A stretch of 64,000 nucleotides of DNA from Myxococcota bacterium. Its GTDB lineage: Bacteria > Myxococcota > B64-G9. The notes beneath the pieces were generated by a model. That model ran no database searches. It worked only from the letters and a program-made list of their open reading frames with translations, and had not been told where the DNA came from. A program made the translations under genes and the position numbers. The stretch lies in assembly GCA_022710975.1 (NCBI GenBank), contig JAKLGA010000002.1, forward strand, positions 310,001-374,000, read 5' to 3'. Positions 42,801 through 51,146 of the stretch are shown piece after piece; the first letter of the stretch is position 1; every line of letters starts with the position of its first letter.

Positions 42801-43427
42801 ATGATCGTCCATCCGTCCGTGGAGAAGTACCTCGAGGGTATCCAGCCGGCGCGTGACGCGGTGCTGGCCGACATGGAGGCCGAGGCGCTGCGCCGGGACT
42901 TCCCTGCGGTGGGCCCCCAGGTGGGCGCCCTGCTGGGCCTGCTGGCCCGGTCCGCCGGCGCACGCAGGGTGCTCGAGCTCGGCTCGGGGTTCGGCTACTC
43001 GGCCGTGTGGTTCGCCCGGGCGCTGCCGGACGGGGGTGAGGTGCACCTGACCGACAGCTCCGCGGAGCTGCTGGAGTCCGCCAGGGGCTACCTGGCGCGG
43101 GCCGGCCTGGCCGACCGCGCCAGGCTCCACCTGGGCGAGGCGCTCGGGGTGGCCCGGGGGCTCCAGGGACCGTTCGACCTCGTCTTCAACGACATCGACA
43201 AGGAGCACTACCCCGAGGTGGTGGCCCCGGCGCTGCGCCTGCTCCGGCCGGGCGGGCTGCTGGTGACCGACAACGCCCTGTGGCACGGCCGGGTGACCCA
43301 GCCCGCTCGCAGGGACGCGGCCACCCGGGGCGTGCGCGCCTACAACCGGGCGGTCCTCTCCCACCCCGAGCTCAGCACGGTCATCCTGCCGCTGCGGGAC
43401 GGCGTGGCGGTCAGCGTGAAGCGCTGA
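42801..43427 (+). CDS. O-methyltransferase, SAM-dependent (class I)
   Basis: The 208-aa protein resembles catechol/caffeoyl-CoA-type O-methyltransferases. It carries motif I VLELGSGFGYSAVWFARALP (SAM binding), EVHLTDSSAELLE, FDLVFNDIDKEHYPEV (acidic metal-site residues) and LLVTDNALWHGRV. These enzymes methylate catechol-like oxygens with a divalent metal. The start ATG 42801 follows GGGAGGAG. It is monocistronic and divergent from the selenoprotein gene. The substrate cannot be told. Confidence 0.92.
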   Translation: MIVHPSVEKYLEGIQPARDAVLADMEAEALRRDFPAVGPQVGALLGLLARSAGARRVLELGSGFGYSAVWFARALPDGGEVHLTDSSAELLESARGYLARAGLADRARLHLGEALGVARGLQGPFDLVFNDIDKEHYPEVVAPALRLLRPGGLLVTDNALWHGRVTQPARRDAATRGVRAYNRAVLSHPELSTVILPLRDGVAVSVKR

Positions 43428-43431
43428 AGCC

Positions 43432-43575
43432 TCAGCGATGGGAGGCGGGGATCGAGACGGGCGCGGGCTGCTCCACGGCGGGGCGGCTGCTGGCCTCCTC
43501 GCTCTGGAACGCGAGCACGAGCACCGCCCAGAACACCAGGCAGACCACCACGGCGATCACCAGGGCGCGCAGCAT
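43432..43575 (-). CDS. Small single-span membrane protein, 47 aa
   Basis: The frame starts MLRALVIAVVVCLVFWAVLV, a hydrophobic membrane segment, and continues with a polar tail ending PASHR. GAGGTGA sits about 6 nt before the ATG at 43575. It stops 5 nt from the end of the convergent methyltransferase gene. Its function is unknown; the good ribosome-binding site and compact design make it a likely real small protein. Confidence 0.6.
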   Translation of the reverse strand: MLRALVIAVVVCLVFWAVLVLAFQSEEASSRPAVEQPAPVSIPASHR

Positions 43576-43757
43576 CGCTTCACCTCGCGGGCGCTTGTTG
43601 TATCCCATCTGCGACGGAAGTCAAGCACACCCCAAGCAAGCCGGATGCCAGCCAGTAGCGCCACGAAAAGGGGCCCGAGTCCGATGGGTTGGCGTGCAGC
43701 CAGGCCCGGGTCGAGGGGCCGCCGTGTCCGCCGGCCCACGCCTCCAGGCCCGGCGCG

Positions 43758-44924
43758 TCACTTGCCGCACAGGGAGGCCGGGTCGGGCGCGCAGCTCCAG
43801 CGCGGAGCGCAGAAGGCGTAGGCGACGAGCTCGGGCGCCGGTCCGTTCGGACAGCTCGCGTACCAGCCCTCCTCGCGGAAGCCGATGCCATCGCAGACGG
43901 CCGTGCACCCCTCGCACCTGCCGACCAGCAGCACCTGGTCGGTGCAGGAGTCTCGCCAGGCCTCCTGGCCGGTGGGATCGGGCTGGCAGACGGGCGGACA
44001 GGCCGGGGCCAGGCACTCGCACCAGGGCACCGTGGCGCCCCCGGGGCAGGTGAAGGGCCTCCGCGCTCCCAGGTCACAGCCCTGGGGACAATCCGCCAGG
44101 CAGTTGAAGGTGTTCTCGTGCGGATCGCAGACCCGGTCGCTGCAGTCCACGCAGTACAGCGGGTTGTCCTCGCACACCAAGTCGGGCGGGCAGTCGATCA
44201 CCGGGTGGAGACCGGCGCAGCAGCCGTCGGCCGACGCCACCGCCAGGCCCTCGGTGCTGCAGCTCGAGTCGCAGCGGGCGGTGCAGGTGCCCGCCTGGCA
44301 GGCCCACACCCCGACGCACTGGAGCGGCCAGGCGAGCTGGAGGCAGTCGGCGAAGGTGGTGCAGGGCACCTGCACGCAGTCGATCGGGCAGCTCCCCTGG
44401 TCCTCGCCGCCCGCGTCGTCGCAGGTGCCATCCGGACAGGTGCTCGCGTCGCACACGGCCTGGCAGATCGACTGCTCGCAGCTCCAGTGCCCGGCGCACC
44501 CCTGCGGCCAGGCGCCCCCCAGGCAGTCGGCGGGCTGGTTGCAGTCCGGGGGGGGCAGGCAGTCCGCCACGCACTCGCCGCCGTCGCAACGCCAGGCGCC
44601 CCCGAATTCGCAGGGCAGCGCGCCCGTGCAGTCGCCGTCGGCGCTGCACACGGGCGTGTCGCACACGGCCTGGCAGACGCCGGCCTGGCACTCCCAGTGC
44701 CCGACGCAGTTCAGCGGCCAGTCGTGGCCCTCGCAGGCGGCGGCCAGGGTGCACTCGGGCTGGCACAGGGGCCGGCACTCCCCGTCGATGCAGGCCCACT
44801 CACAGCCGGCGCCCGGATCCCCGGAGCAGCCCTGGGGGCTCACGCAGGCCGGCCCCTCGCTGGCCGAGCAGGCCAGCAGGCTCAGCGCAGACAGCGCGGC
44901 GAGCCAGACTCCCAAGTTCTTCAT
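43758..44924 (-). CDS. Cys-rich lipoprotein
   Basis: From ATG 44924, after GGGAGGA, the signal ends SLLACSASE, a lipobox. The 388-aa protein has about 40 Cys in units unlike the Stig1 and DxDC types elsewhere in the window: DCLxxAWPxxCxGxWxCxxGxCxxxCD (for example DWPLNCVGHWECQAGVCQA). A separate C-terminal part has RVCDPHENTFNCLADCPQGC and CPNGPAPELVAYAFCAP. No enzymatic domain is seen. It may be co-transcribed with the phosphatase gene upstream on the same strand (52-nt gap). Confidence 0.85.
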   Translation of the reverse strand: MKNLGVWLAALSALSLLACSASEGPACVSPQGCSGDPGAGCEWACIDGECRPLCQPECTLAAACEGHDWPLNCVGHWECQAGVCQAVCDTPVCSADGDCTGALPCEFGGAWRCDGGECVADCLPPPDCNQPADCLGGAWPQGCAGHWSCEQSICQAVCDASTCPDGTCDDAGGEDQGSCPIDCVQVPCTTFADCLQLAWPLQCVGVWACQAGTCTARCDSSCSTEGLAVASADGCCAGLHPVIDCPPDLVCEDNPLYCVDCSDRVCDPHENTFNCLADCPQGCDLGARRPFTCPGGATVPWCECLAPACPPVCQPDPTGQEAWRDSCTDQVLLVGRCEGCTAVCDGIGFREEGWYASCPNGPAPELVAYAFCAPRWSCAPDPASLCGK

Positions 44925-44976
44925 GGCGCGTCCTCCCTGCCCCTCACCCATTCCTACACCCGGGGGCAGGCGCGGG

Positions 44977-45612
44977 TCACGGGGACCTCGGCGCTTCCCG
45001 GCCGGCCTCGACCTTCTTCTTCAGCGCCTCCACGTCCGTCTCGCGGATGAAACGGAGGAGGTTGGTCCACACCTCGTGGTAGCCGAACTCGCCCTCGGTC
45101 ATTTCCCGCAGGGCCTCGTCCTTGGTCCAGCCCTGCACCACCAGGCGGTAGAAGGCCGCCATGGTCCCGGTGCGATCCGCGCCGTGTTGGCAGTGGACGA
45201 AGACGGGCTGCCGGGCCGGATCGGTGGCCACGCGCAGGAACTGCAGCACGTGCTTCTCCTTGACCCCCCAGGCCGCCATGGGGATGTGCACGTAGTCCAG
45301 CTTGGTGCCCTTGAGCAGCTTCCGATCGGAGTGGAGCTGGCGCAGGCTGATCACCGTCTTGATGCCCAGGCCCTCCAGGTTGCGGAAGCCCTCCGCGCTG
45401 GGCTGCGCGCCGCGGTAGAGCTGGTCGGACACCTTGTGCAGGTTGGGCGCCCCGGCGAGCTGGACGGGCTGCGCCCACTCCGGCGGGCGGGCGGGCGGCT
45501 TGTCCGCGGCCTCGTCCCCCGCCAGGGCCGGGAGCCCGAACGCGAGCACCCAGGCCAGGGACCACACGCCAACCCCCGTGGACGACCACCCCTTCGCACG
45601 ACTCCCGAGCAT
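44977..45612 (-). CDS. Exported tyrosine/dual-specificity phosphatase-like protein
   Basis: GAGGAGG lies 7 nt before the ATG at 45612. The 211-aa protein has an N-terminal signal segment (LAWVLAFGLPALAGDE) and a cysteine-phosphatase domain (about 50-195). The P-loop is VHCQHGADRTGT, i.e. the CX5R motif with Cys141 and Arg147; YRGAQPSAEGFRNL and GIKTVISLRQ are typical of SIW14-like/DSP phosphatases. The product should act in the periplasm or outside, on phosphoproteins or phosphoinositide-like compounds. The general-acid Asp is not certain. It is unusual to see an exported member. Confidence 0.87.
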   Translation of the reverse strand: MLGSRAKGWSSTGVGVWSLAWVLAFGLPALAGDEAADKPPARPPEWAQPVQLAGAPNLHKVSDQLYRGAQPSAEGFRNLEGLGIKTVISLRQLHSDRKLLKGTKLDYVHIPMAAWGVKEKHVLQFLRVATDPARQPVFVHCQHGADRTGTMAAFYRLVVQGWTKDEALREMTEGEFGYHEVWTNLLRFIRETDVEALKKKVEAGREAPRSP

Positions 45613-45650
45613 GTTCGCCTCCTCGCGCACCCGGATCGCCCCGGGGCGGT

Positions 45651-46013
45651 TCAGGTCAGCCAGCGGACCACCAGCGCCACGCCCAGGACCAGGCCGAAGA
45701 ACGCCAGCACGCCGAGCTCCTTGAGCAGCACGACGGCCAGGATGAAGCGCCAGCCCAGGCTGGGGAACAGCCAGCGGGCGTAGGAGCAGGCCAGCAGGAA
45801 CAGCATGACCATGGCGGCGCCGGCCACCGGCGCCACCCGGGTGCCCTCCTGCCCGAAGGCCAGCAGGAACGCCAGGGCGCCCAGGGCCACCACGTGCATG
45901 ACGATGAGCGCGTCGAGCCCCCTCCTGGCCCATGGGCCCGGGAGCGGGCGGACGGGTCCCGTGGACCGGGCGGTGGGCGCTTCAGGACGGCCGGGGACAT
46001 CCTCGGTCTGCAT
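45651..46013 (-). CDS. Small membrane protein, 120 aa
   Basis: The likely start is ATG 46013, although no clear Shine-Dalgarno precedes it. A hydrophilic N-terminus (about 1-35) precedes three or four hydrophobic spans (ALIVMHVVALGALAFLLAFG; MVMLFLLACSYARWLFPSLG; a long C-terminal pair). I do not recognise a family. It is followed closely by the phosphatase gene on the same strand (38-nt gap), so they are probably co-transcribed. Confidence 0.65.
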   Translation of the reverse strand: MQTEDVPGRPEAPTARSTGPVRPLPGPWARRGLDALIVMHVVALGALAFLLAFGQEGTRVAPVAGAAMVMLFLLACSYARWLFPSLGWRFILAVVLLKELGVLAFFGLVLGVALVVRWLT

Positions 46014-46031
46014 GCGTTGCCACTCTACCAT

Positions 46032-46075
46032 CGGGGACGGAGGTCGGGCAACACGGGGACGGAGGTCGGGCAACA
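46032..46075. repeat. Perfect 22-bp tandem repeat
   Basis: The 22-bp unit beginning CGGGGACGGAGGTCGGG is present twice in direct tandem (46032-46053 and 46054-46075) in the gap between divergent genes, 28 nt before the promoter of the TPR gene. Confidence 0.95.
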
Positions 46076-46102
46076 GGCTGAAGAGAACACGCTTTTTTGC
46101 GA

Positions 46103-46131
46103 TTGACCGGCCCGGCGGCAGGATCTAAGAT
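46103..46131 (+). promoter_or_regulatory. Sigma-70-type promoter of the TPR gene, probably leaderless
   Basis: TTGACC (46103-46108), a 17-nt spacer and TAAGAT (46126-46131) lie so close to the ATG at 46141 that the start of transcription should fall within 1-3 nt of it. No Shine-Dalgarno is present. Confidence 0.6.
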
Positions 46132-46140
46132 GCCTCCCCA

Positions 46141-46980
46141 ATGCCGGCGAACCAGACAGACACCAAGGTCGAGGCGCTCAACCAGCGAGGCATCGAGCTG
46201 GCCGACAAAGGCTGGCTGGAGGAGGCCCTCAAGGAGTTCGGCCGGGCCATCGAGCTGGCCCCCAAGGCCGCGTTCCCCTACCTGAACCGCGCCAGCGTGT
46301 ACGTGGAGCAGGGGCGCAACCTCGACGCGCTCCAGGACCTGCTGACCGCCATCCGGCTGGCACCGCAGGACCCGTCGACCCACTACCATCTCGGCATTTT
46401 CCTTGCGCAGCGGGGAGTTGAGCTCGGGAAGGCCGAGCTCCACTCGAGCCTGCAGATGGAGCCCGACCAGATCGACGCCTGGCTCCAGATCGGCGCCATC
46501 CACGCCGAGCGCGGCGAGTGGCCCGAGGCCGAGGCCGCCTACCAGGCCGCGCTGGACATCGATCCCTCCGATCCATGGGCCAACCGGGAGCTGGGGCTGG
46601 TGTTGCTCGACCGCGGCGAGGTGCACGAGGCCATCCAGTACCTGCGGTTCGCGCGCCAGCAGCTCCCGGAGGACGAGGAGCTCGAGGTGGACCTGGCGCT
46701 GGCCTACATGCAGGCCGGTTTCCACTCCAAGGCGGAGAAGGGCCTGCGGACCGTGGCGGGCCGCTCCCCGCAGAACCTGCACGCGCAGTACAACCTGGCC
46801 GCGCTGCTGGCCGAGCGCGGCGACCTCGACCAGGCCATGCCCTTCCTCGAGGCGGCCGCCCGCATCCACGCGGTGCGGGTCAAGGACTGGCTGCGCGAGG
46901 ACACCTTCTTCGACAACGTCCGGGAGTCCCCCCGCTTCCAGGAGTTCGTGAAACAGTCTCTGCCACAAGATGTTGGGTAG
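46141..46980 (+). CDS. TPR protein
   Basis: The 279-aa cytoplasmic protein consists of about seven tetratricopeptide repeats (about 10-245; for example ALNQRGIELADKGWLEEALK, DAWLQIGAIHAERGEWPEAE and YNLAALLAERGDLDQAMPFL). A C-terminal helix (about 245-279) ends it. TPR scaffolds mediate protein contacts. The gene precedes smc by 160 nt with a separate promoter in between, so a role in chromosome segregation is not implied. It is likely translated from a leaderless mRNA. Confidence 0.9.
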   Translation: MPANQTDTKVEALNQRGIELADKGWLEEALKEFGRAIELAPKAAFPYLNRASVYVEQGRNLDALQDLLTAIRLAPQDPSTHYHLGIFLAQRGVELGKAELHSSLQMEPDQIDAWLQIGAIHAERGEWPEAEAAYQAALDIDPSDPWANRELGLVLLDRGEVHEAIQYLRFARQQLPEDEELEVDLALAYMQAGFHSKAEKGLRTVAGRSPQNLHAQYNLAALLAERGDLDQAMPFLEAAARIHAVRVKDWLREDTFFDNVRESPRFQEFVKQSLPQDVG

Positions 46981-47017
46981 GGTCACCCATCCCGGAACCA
47001 CCGCTGGGAGTTTTTGC

Positions 47018-47046
47018 TTGCCAGCCCGACCCTTCTGTGGTACATG
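47018..47046 (+). promoter_or_regulatory. Possible promoter of smc
   Basis: TTGCCA (47018-47023), a 17-nt spacer and TACATG (47041-47046) lie about 95 nt before the smc start. Confidence 0.35.
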
Positions 47047-47140
47047 CCGGATCCGTTTCGAGTCGTCGGAACTCCCGAGGGTTGCACGGAAAACCGTCTC
47101 TTCGATCGACCCCGGGGTTCCCCAGCGCGTGGAGTGAGCC

Positions 47141-50100
47141 TTGAAGATTCGCCGGCTTGAGATCCAGGGCTTCAAGTCCTTCATGGAGCGCACCAAGCTC
47201 CGCTTCGACGATGGCATCACCGGCATCGTCGGACCCAACGGCTGCGGCAAGAGCAACGTGGTGGACGCCATCCGCTGGGTCATGGGCGAGCAGAGCGCGC
47301 GCATCCTGCGCGGCAAGAACATGGAGGACGTGATCTTCGCCGGCAGCGAGACCAAGCCGGCCATGGGCATGGCGGAGGTGGCGATCACCTTCCAGAACGA
47401 CGGGCGCAACGTGCCGCCGGAGTACGCCGGCCACACCGAGATCACCGTCGGTCGCCAGCTCTTCCGCTCCGGGGAGAGCGAGTACTCGATCAACCGCACC
47501 CCCTGCCGCCTGCTGGATGTGCAGGAGCTGTTCATGGGCACGGGCGTGGGCACCAAGGCCTACTCGATCATCGGCCAGGGGCAGATCGGCCTGCTGGTGA
47601 CCCAGAAGCCCCAGGATCGGCGGGCGCTCATCGAGGAGGCGGCCGGCGTCAGCAAGTACAAGGCCCGCCGCAAGGTGGCCGAGCGCAAGATGGACCAGAC
47701 CCGGCAGAACCTGCTGCGCGTGCAGGACGTGGTGCAGGAGATCAAGCGCAGCATGGACAGCCTGCAGCGCCAGGCGCGCAAGGCCGCCCGCTACCACAAG
47801 CTGCGCGATCAGCTCCGGGAGATCGAGCTGCACACCGCCGCCCACAAGATGCTGGAGCTCGGCGCCTGCGCGCGCCACCTGGGCGCCCGGCAGCAGGTGC
47901 TCGGCGCGCGCGACGCGGAGCTCGCGGCCGAGGTGGCCCGGCTGGAGGCTCAGGTCGAGCGCCAGCGGGTCCAGCTCCTCGACGACGACCGGGCGCTGAA
48001 CGAGGTGCAGGAGCGGCTGCTGGGCACCGACAACCAGATCAAGCTCAACGAGAAGAACATCGAGTTCCTGCACCGCGAGCTGGATCACCTGTCCCAGCGC
48101 GGGCAGGAGTCCACCCGCGAGGTCGAGGCCCTGCGGGCCCAGGCCGAGGGCCTGGGCCGCGAGGTGCAGGCCGGCGAGCAGGCCCTGCGCGACCTCGACC
48201 AGGTGGCGGAGAACGCCGCCACCCGGCTGCTGGAGCACCAGGAGATCCACCGGGCGCAGACCGCCAAGGTGGAGCAGCTCGAGGCCGAGGTGGACGCAGA
48301 CCGGCAGCGCCAGATGAGCACCTCGGAGACGGCCGCCGAGCTGCGCTCGCGCCTGGCCGGGCTCGAGCAGCGGCTGATCGACCTCGAGGGCCGCCTGGCC
48401 CAGGCCGAGGCGGAGCGCGGCGCGCTGGGCGAACGCCTGAAGGGGCTGCAGGTCTCGAAGCTCGATCGCGCCGAGAAGCTGTCCCAGCTCAAGCAGCTCC
48501 ACCTCAACCTGATCGAGAAGCGCGAGTTCGACGAGAACACGCTGACCGACCTGCGCGCGCGCGCGGCGACCGACGAGGCCAAGGCCATGGCCCTCAAGGA
48601 GGAGATCGGCCACAAGCGCTCCCGCCTGAGCTCGCTGCGGGAGATCGAGCGCAACTACGAGGGCTGCGCCAACGGCGTGCGCTTCGTCATGCGCCACGCG
48701 CAGGAGCGGCGCGAGGAGCAGCGGGTGGTGGGGCTGGTGGCCGACATCGTGCGCGCCCCGGCCCGCTTCGAGACCGCCGTCCAGGCTGTGCTCGGCGATC
48801 GGCTCCAGAGCGTGGTGGTCCGCTCCCAGGACACCGGCCTGGAGGCCATCGAGCTGCTGAAGAAGGAGTCCGAGGGGCGCTCCTCTTTCATCCCCGTGGA
48901 CCTGCGGGCGCGCAAGGACGACGGTGGGGCCTCCACCCTGGCGGGGCCCGGGGTGCTGGGGCCGATGGCCCAGCTCATCCAGTTCGAGGAGGACTACCGC
49001 CGGGTGGTCCAGCACCTGGTGGGCGACGTGGTGGTGGTCGAGGACCTGCCGACCGCCATGCGCATCTGGACCGGCAACGGGCACCGGGCCACCCTGGTCA
49101 CTTTGGACGGCGAGGTGCTCACGGCCGAGGGCACCCTCACGGGCGGCTCGCTGGAGGGCCCCGGCATCCACATGCTCGAGAGCAAGCGCGAGATCCGCGA
49201 GCTGGAGGAGCGGCTGGCCGTGCTGGAGGCCGAGCTGCGCATGGTCCAGGACCGCCAGGGCAAGCTCAAGGCGGACATGGCCGTGCTGACCGCGAGCATC
49301 GACAGCCTGCGGCAGAACTCGCACGACGAGGAGCTGCGCATCGTCGACCAGCAGAAGGACCTCCACCACCTGCACGAGCAGCTCGAGGGCCTGACCCGGC
49401 ACCAGGAGCACCTGGGCGCCGAGGCCGACAAGCTGTCCGCCACCCTGGCGGAGGCGCGCGCGGAGCGGGAGCGCACCGAGGCCGCGCTGGCCAAGCTGCA
49501 CGGCGAGGCGGCCGACCTCGAGGCGCGGGTGCGCACCGGGCGGGAGCTGGTCGAGCGCGAGCGCCGGGTCCTGGCCAGCCAGGGCCAGGCGCTGACCGAG
49601 CTGAAGGTCCAGGCCGCCGCCGCGGGCGAGCGGCAGGAGTCCGCCCGGCGCAACCAGGATCACCTGCTGCGCACGCGCGAGGACTTCGAGCGGCGGATGG
49701 AGCGCCTGCGCGGGGACATCAGCCAGGGCAACGTGCAGACGGTCGAGGGCCGGCAGCGCATCGCCGAGAGCCAGAGCGAGATCTCCACCCTGCTGGCCCA
49801 GCGCGAGAGGCACCAGTCCGAGCTGGCCGTGCGCCGCGAGGGGTACGAGGGTCTGCTGGCGGAGGTGCGTGAGGCCGAGCAGCGGGTCAAGGAGCGCCGC
49901 GCCGAGGCGGGCGCGGTCACCAGCGAGCTCTCGGCCGCCGGCCTGCGGGCGCGCGAGGTGGACATGGAGCTCCAGCACCTGGTGGCGCGCATCCGCCAGG
50001 GCTACAAGCTGGAGCTGGCCGACAGCCTGTCCGCCTACCACATGCTGCCGCCGCCCAGCGCCGAGGCCGAGGAGCGCGCCGAGCACTTCCGGCGCGAGAT

Positions 50101-50746
50101 CGAGCGCATGGGCGACGTGAACCCCCACGCGGTCGAGGAGTACGAGCGGCTGTCCCAGCGTTACCAGTTCCTCACCACCCAGAGCCAGGATCTGAACGAC
50201 TCGCTGGACAAGCTGCAGAAGGTCATCACCAAGATCAACCGCACCAGCCGCAAGCGGTTCCGCGAGGCCTTCGAGGCCATCAACGGCAAGTTCCAGGAGG
50301 TTTTCCCGCGCCTGTTCAACGGCGGGCGAGCCGAGCTGGTCCTGCAGGAGAGCGAGGACCTGCTGGAGTCCGGGGTGGACATCGCCGCTCAGCCGCCCGG
50401 CAAGAAGCTGCAGAACATCGAGCTGCTGTCCGGCGGCGAGAAGGCGCTCACCGCGGTGGCGCTGCTGTTCAGCATCTTCCTGATCAAGCCCACCCCGTTC
50501 TGCCTGCTGGACGAGGTGGACGCGCCGCTGGACGAGGTCAACATCGACCGCTTCAACGCCATGGTGAAGGAGATGTCGCGCAGCAGCCAGTTCATCCTGA
50601 TCACCCACAACAAGCGCACCATGGAGCTGCTCGACCGCCTTTACGGCGTGACCATGGAGGAGCCCGGCATCTCCACCGTGGTCAGCGTGGCCCTCCGGGA
50701 GACCAAGGACGGCGCCCCGCCCGAGGTGGTCCGCCAGGCCGGCTGA
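47141..50746 (+). CDS. smc: Chromosome partition/condensation protein Smc
   Basis: Smc is the ATPase core of the bacterial condensin that compacts and segregates the chromosome with ScpA/ScpB. TTG at 47141 follows GGAG; the 1201-aa length is typical. Domains: N-head with Walker A GPNGCGKSN (about 31-39) and IGQGQIGLLVTQKPQDRRAL; coiled coil; hinge (about 505-680; YEGCANGVRFVMRHAQ, ADIVRAPARFETAVQAVLGD); coiled coil; C-head with the ABC signature LLSGGEKALTAVALLF (about 1095) and Walker B FCLLDEVDAPLDE (about 1120). All motifs are intact. scpA/scpB are not nearby. ftsY lies convergent. Confidence 0.98.
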   Translation: MKIRRLEIQGFKSFMERTKLRFDDGITGIVGPNGCGKSNVVDAIRWVMGEQSARILRGKNMEDVIFAGSETKPAMGMAEVAITFQNDGRNVPPEYAGHTEITVGRQLFRSGESEYSINRTPCRLLDVQELFMGTGVGTKAYSIIGQGQIGLLVTQKPQDRRALIEEAAGVSKYKARRKVAERKMDQTRQNLLRVQDVVQEIKRSMDSLQRQARKAARYHKLRDQLREIELHTAAHKMLELGACARHLGARQQVLGARDAELAAEVARLEAQVERQRVQLLDDDRALNEVQERLLGTDNQIKLNEKNIEFLHRELDHLSQRGQESTREVEALRAQAEGLGREVQAGEQALRDLDQVAENAATRLLEHQEIHRAQTAKVEQLEAEVDADRQRQMSTSETAAELRSRLAGLEQRLIDLEGRLAQAEAERGALGERLKGLQVSKLDRAEKLSQLKQLHLNLIEKREFDENTLTDLRARAATDEAKAMALKEEIGHKRSRLSSLREIERNYEGCANGVRFVMRHAQERREEQRVVGLVADIVRAPARFETAVQAVLGDRLQSVVVRSQDTGLEAIELLKKESEGRSSFIPVDLRARKDDGGASTLAGPGVLGPMAQLIQFEEDYRRVVQHLVGDVVVVEDLPTAMRIWTGNGHRATLVTLDGEVLTAEGTLTGGSLEGPGIHMLESKREIRELEERLAVLEAELRMVQDRQGKLKADMAVLTASIDSLRQNSHDEELRIVDQQKDLHHLHEQLEGLTRHQEHLGAEADKLSATLAEARAERERTEAALAKLHGEAADLEARVRTGRELVERERRVLASQGQALTELKVQAAAAGERQESARRNQDHLLRTREDFERRMERLRGDISQGNVQTVEGRQRIAESQSEISTLLAQRERHQSELAVRREGYEGLLAEVREAEQRVKERRAEAGAVTSELSAAGLRAREVDMELQHLVARIRQGYKLELADSLSAYHMLPPPSAEAEERAEHFRREIERMGDVNPHAVEEYERLSQRYQFLTTQSQDLNDSLDKLQKVITKINRTSRKRFREAFEAINGKFQEVFPRLFNGGRAELVLQESEDLLESGVDIAAQPPGKKLQNIELLSGGEKALTAVALLFSIFLIKPTPFCLLDEVDAPLDEVNIDRFNAMVKEMSRSSQFILITHNKRTMELLDRLYGVTMEEPGISTVVSVALRETKDGAPPEVVRQAG

Positions 50747-51146
50747 GCGGCCGCTCCAGATCGAAATCCGGCCAGCTGCTGGAGCAAGGCACCTTGCGCA
50801 GGGCCGAGGACTGTCTGAACCCACCTCAGACCCACGCGAGGTGGCGACGGCAATTCGAGTTCGCCTGGCGGCAGAGCCACCGAGCGTGAAGGTGCCGGTG
50901 AGTTCCGCAGGCCCGAGCAAAGGTGCCTTGCGGAGGCCAAGGAAGGTCGGGTGAAGTCGAGCAACGCCTCCGCAGGGTGCCTCTACTTGGGCCTGCGGAA
51001 CTCGCCTGGAACATCGCGCGCGGAGGCTCTCCAGCTGCTCACTCCGGCACGGCGCGAGGGTCGCCTCCTTGCGCGTCTTTCGGTTGGCTCAAACAGTCCT
51101 CGGCCCTGCGTAGAGGCACCCTGCTCCGGCTTGGAGTTCGCACGAG
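50747..51146. repeat. 400-bp non-coding gap filled by an imperfect inverted repeat (smc-ftsY)
   Basis: No gene is supported. Left arm 50781-50937 and right arm 50966-51127 are imperfect reverse complements around a centre near 50951. Two blocks are nearly exact: ACAGTCCTCGGCCCTGCG (right, 51093-51110; complement of 50797-50814) and GGGCCTGCGGAACTC (right, 50989-51003; complement of 50900-50914). The left arm also holds a direct repeat of a GAGCAA...CCTTGCG...GGCC...AGGA unit (from 50782 and 50916). It may be a pair of dispersed-repeat elements or a large structured transcription end for the two convergent genes. Confidence 0.7.

Noticed and set aside
42550-42963. Two short separate genes in place of the HesB-like gene
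   Set aside because: The pieces are in the same frame, separated only by one TGA, and together make one complete family member with a downstream hairpin, so selenocysteine read-through is the simpler reading.
42393-50170. Further TTACC/GGTAA occurrences such as 42393 and 50161
   Set aside because: They lie inside coding sequence and lack a CGTA at the right distance, so they were not counted as regulon sites.
46880-50920. A 1346-residue minus-strand open frame opposite smc
   Set aside because: Leu/Gln/His-rich antisense shadow of smc; no recognisable motif.
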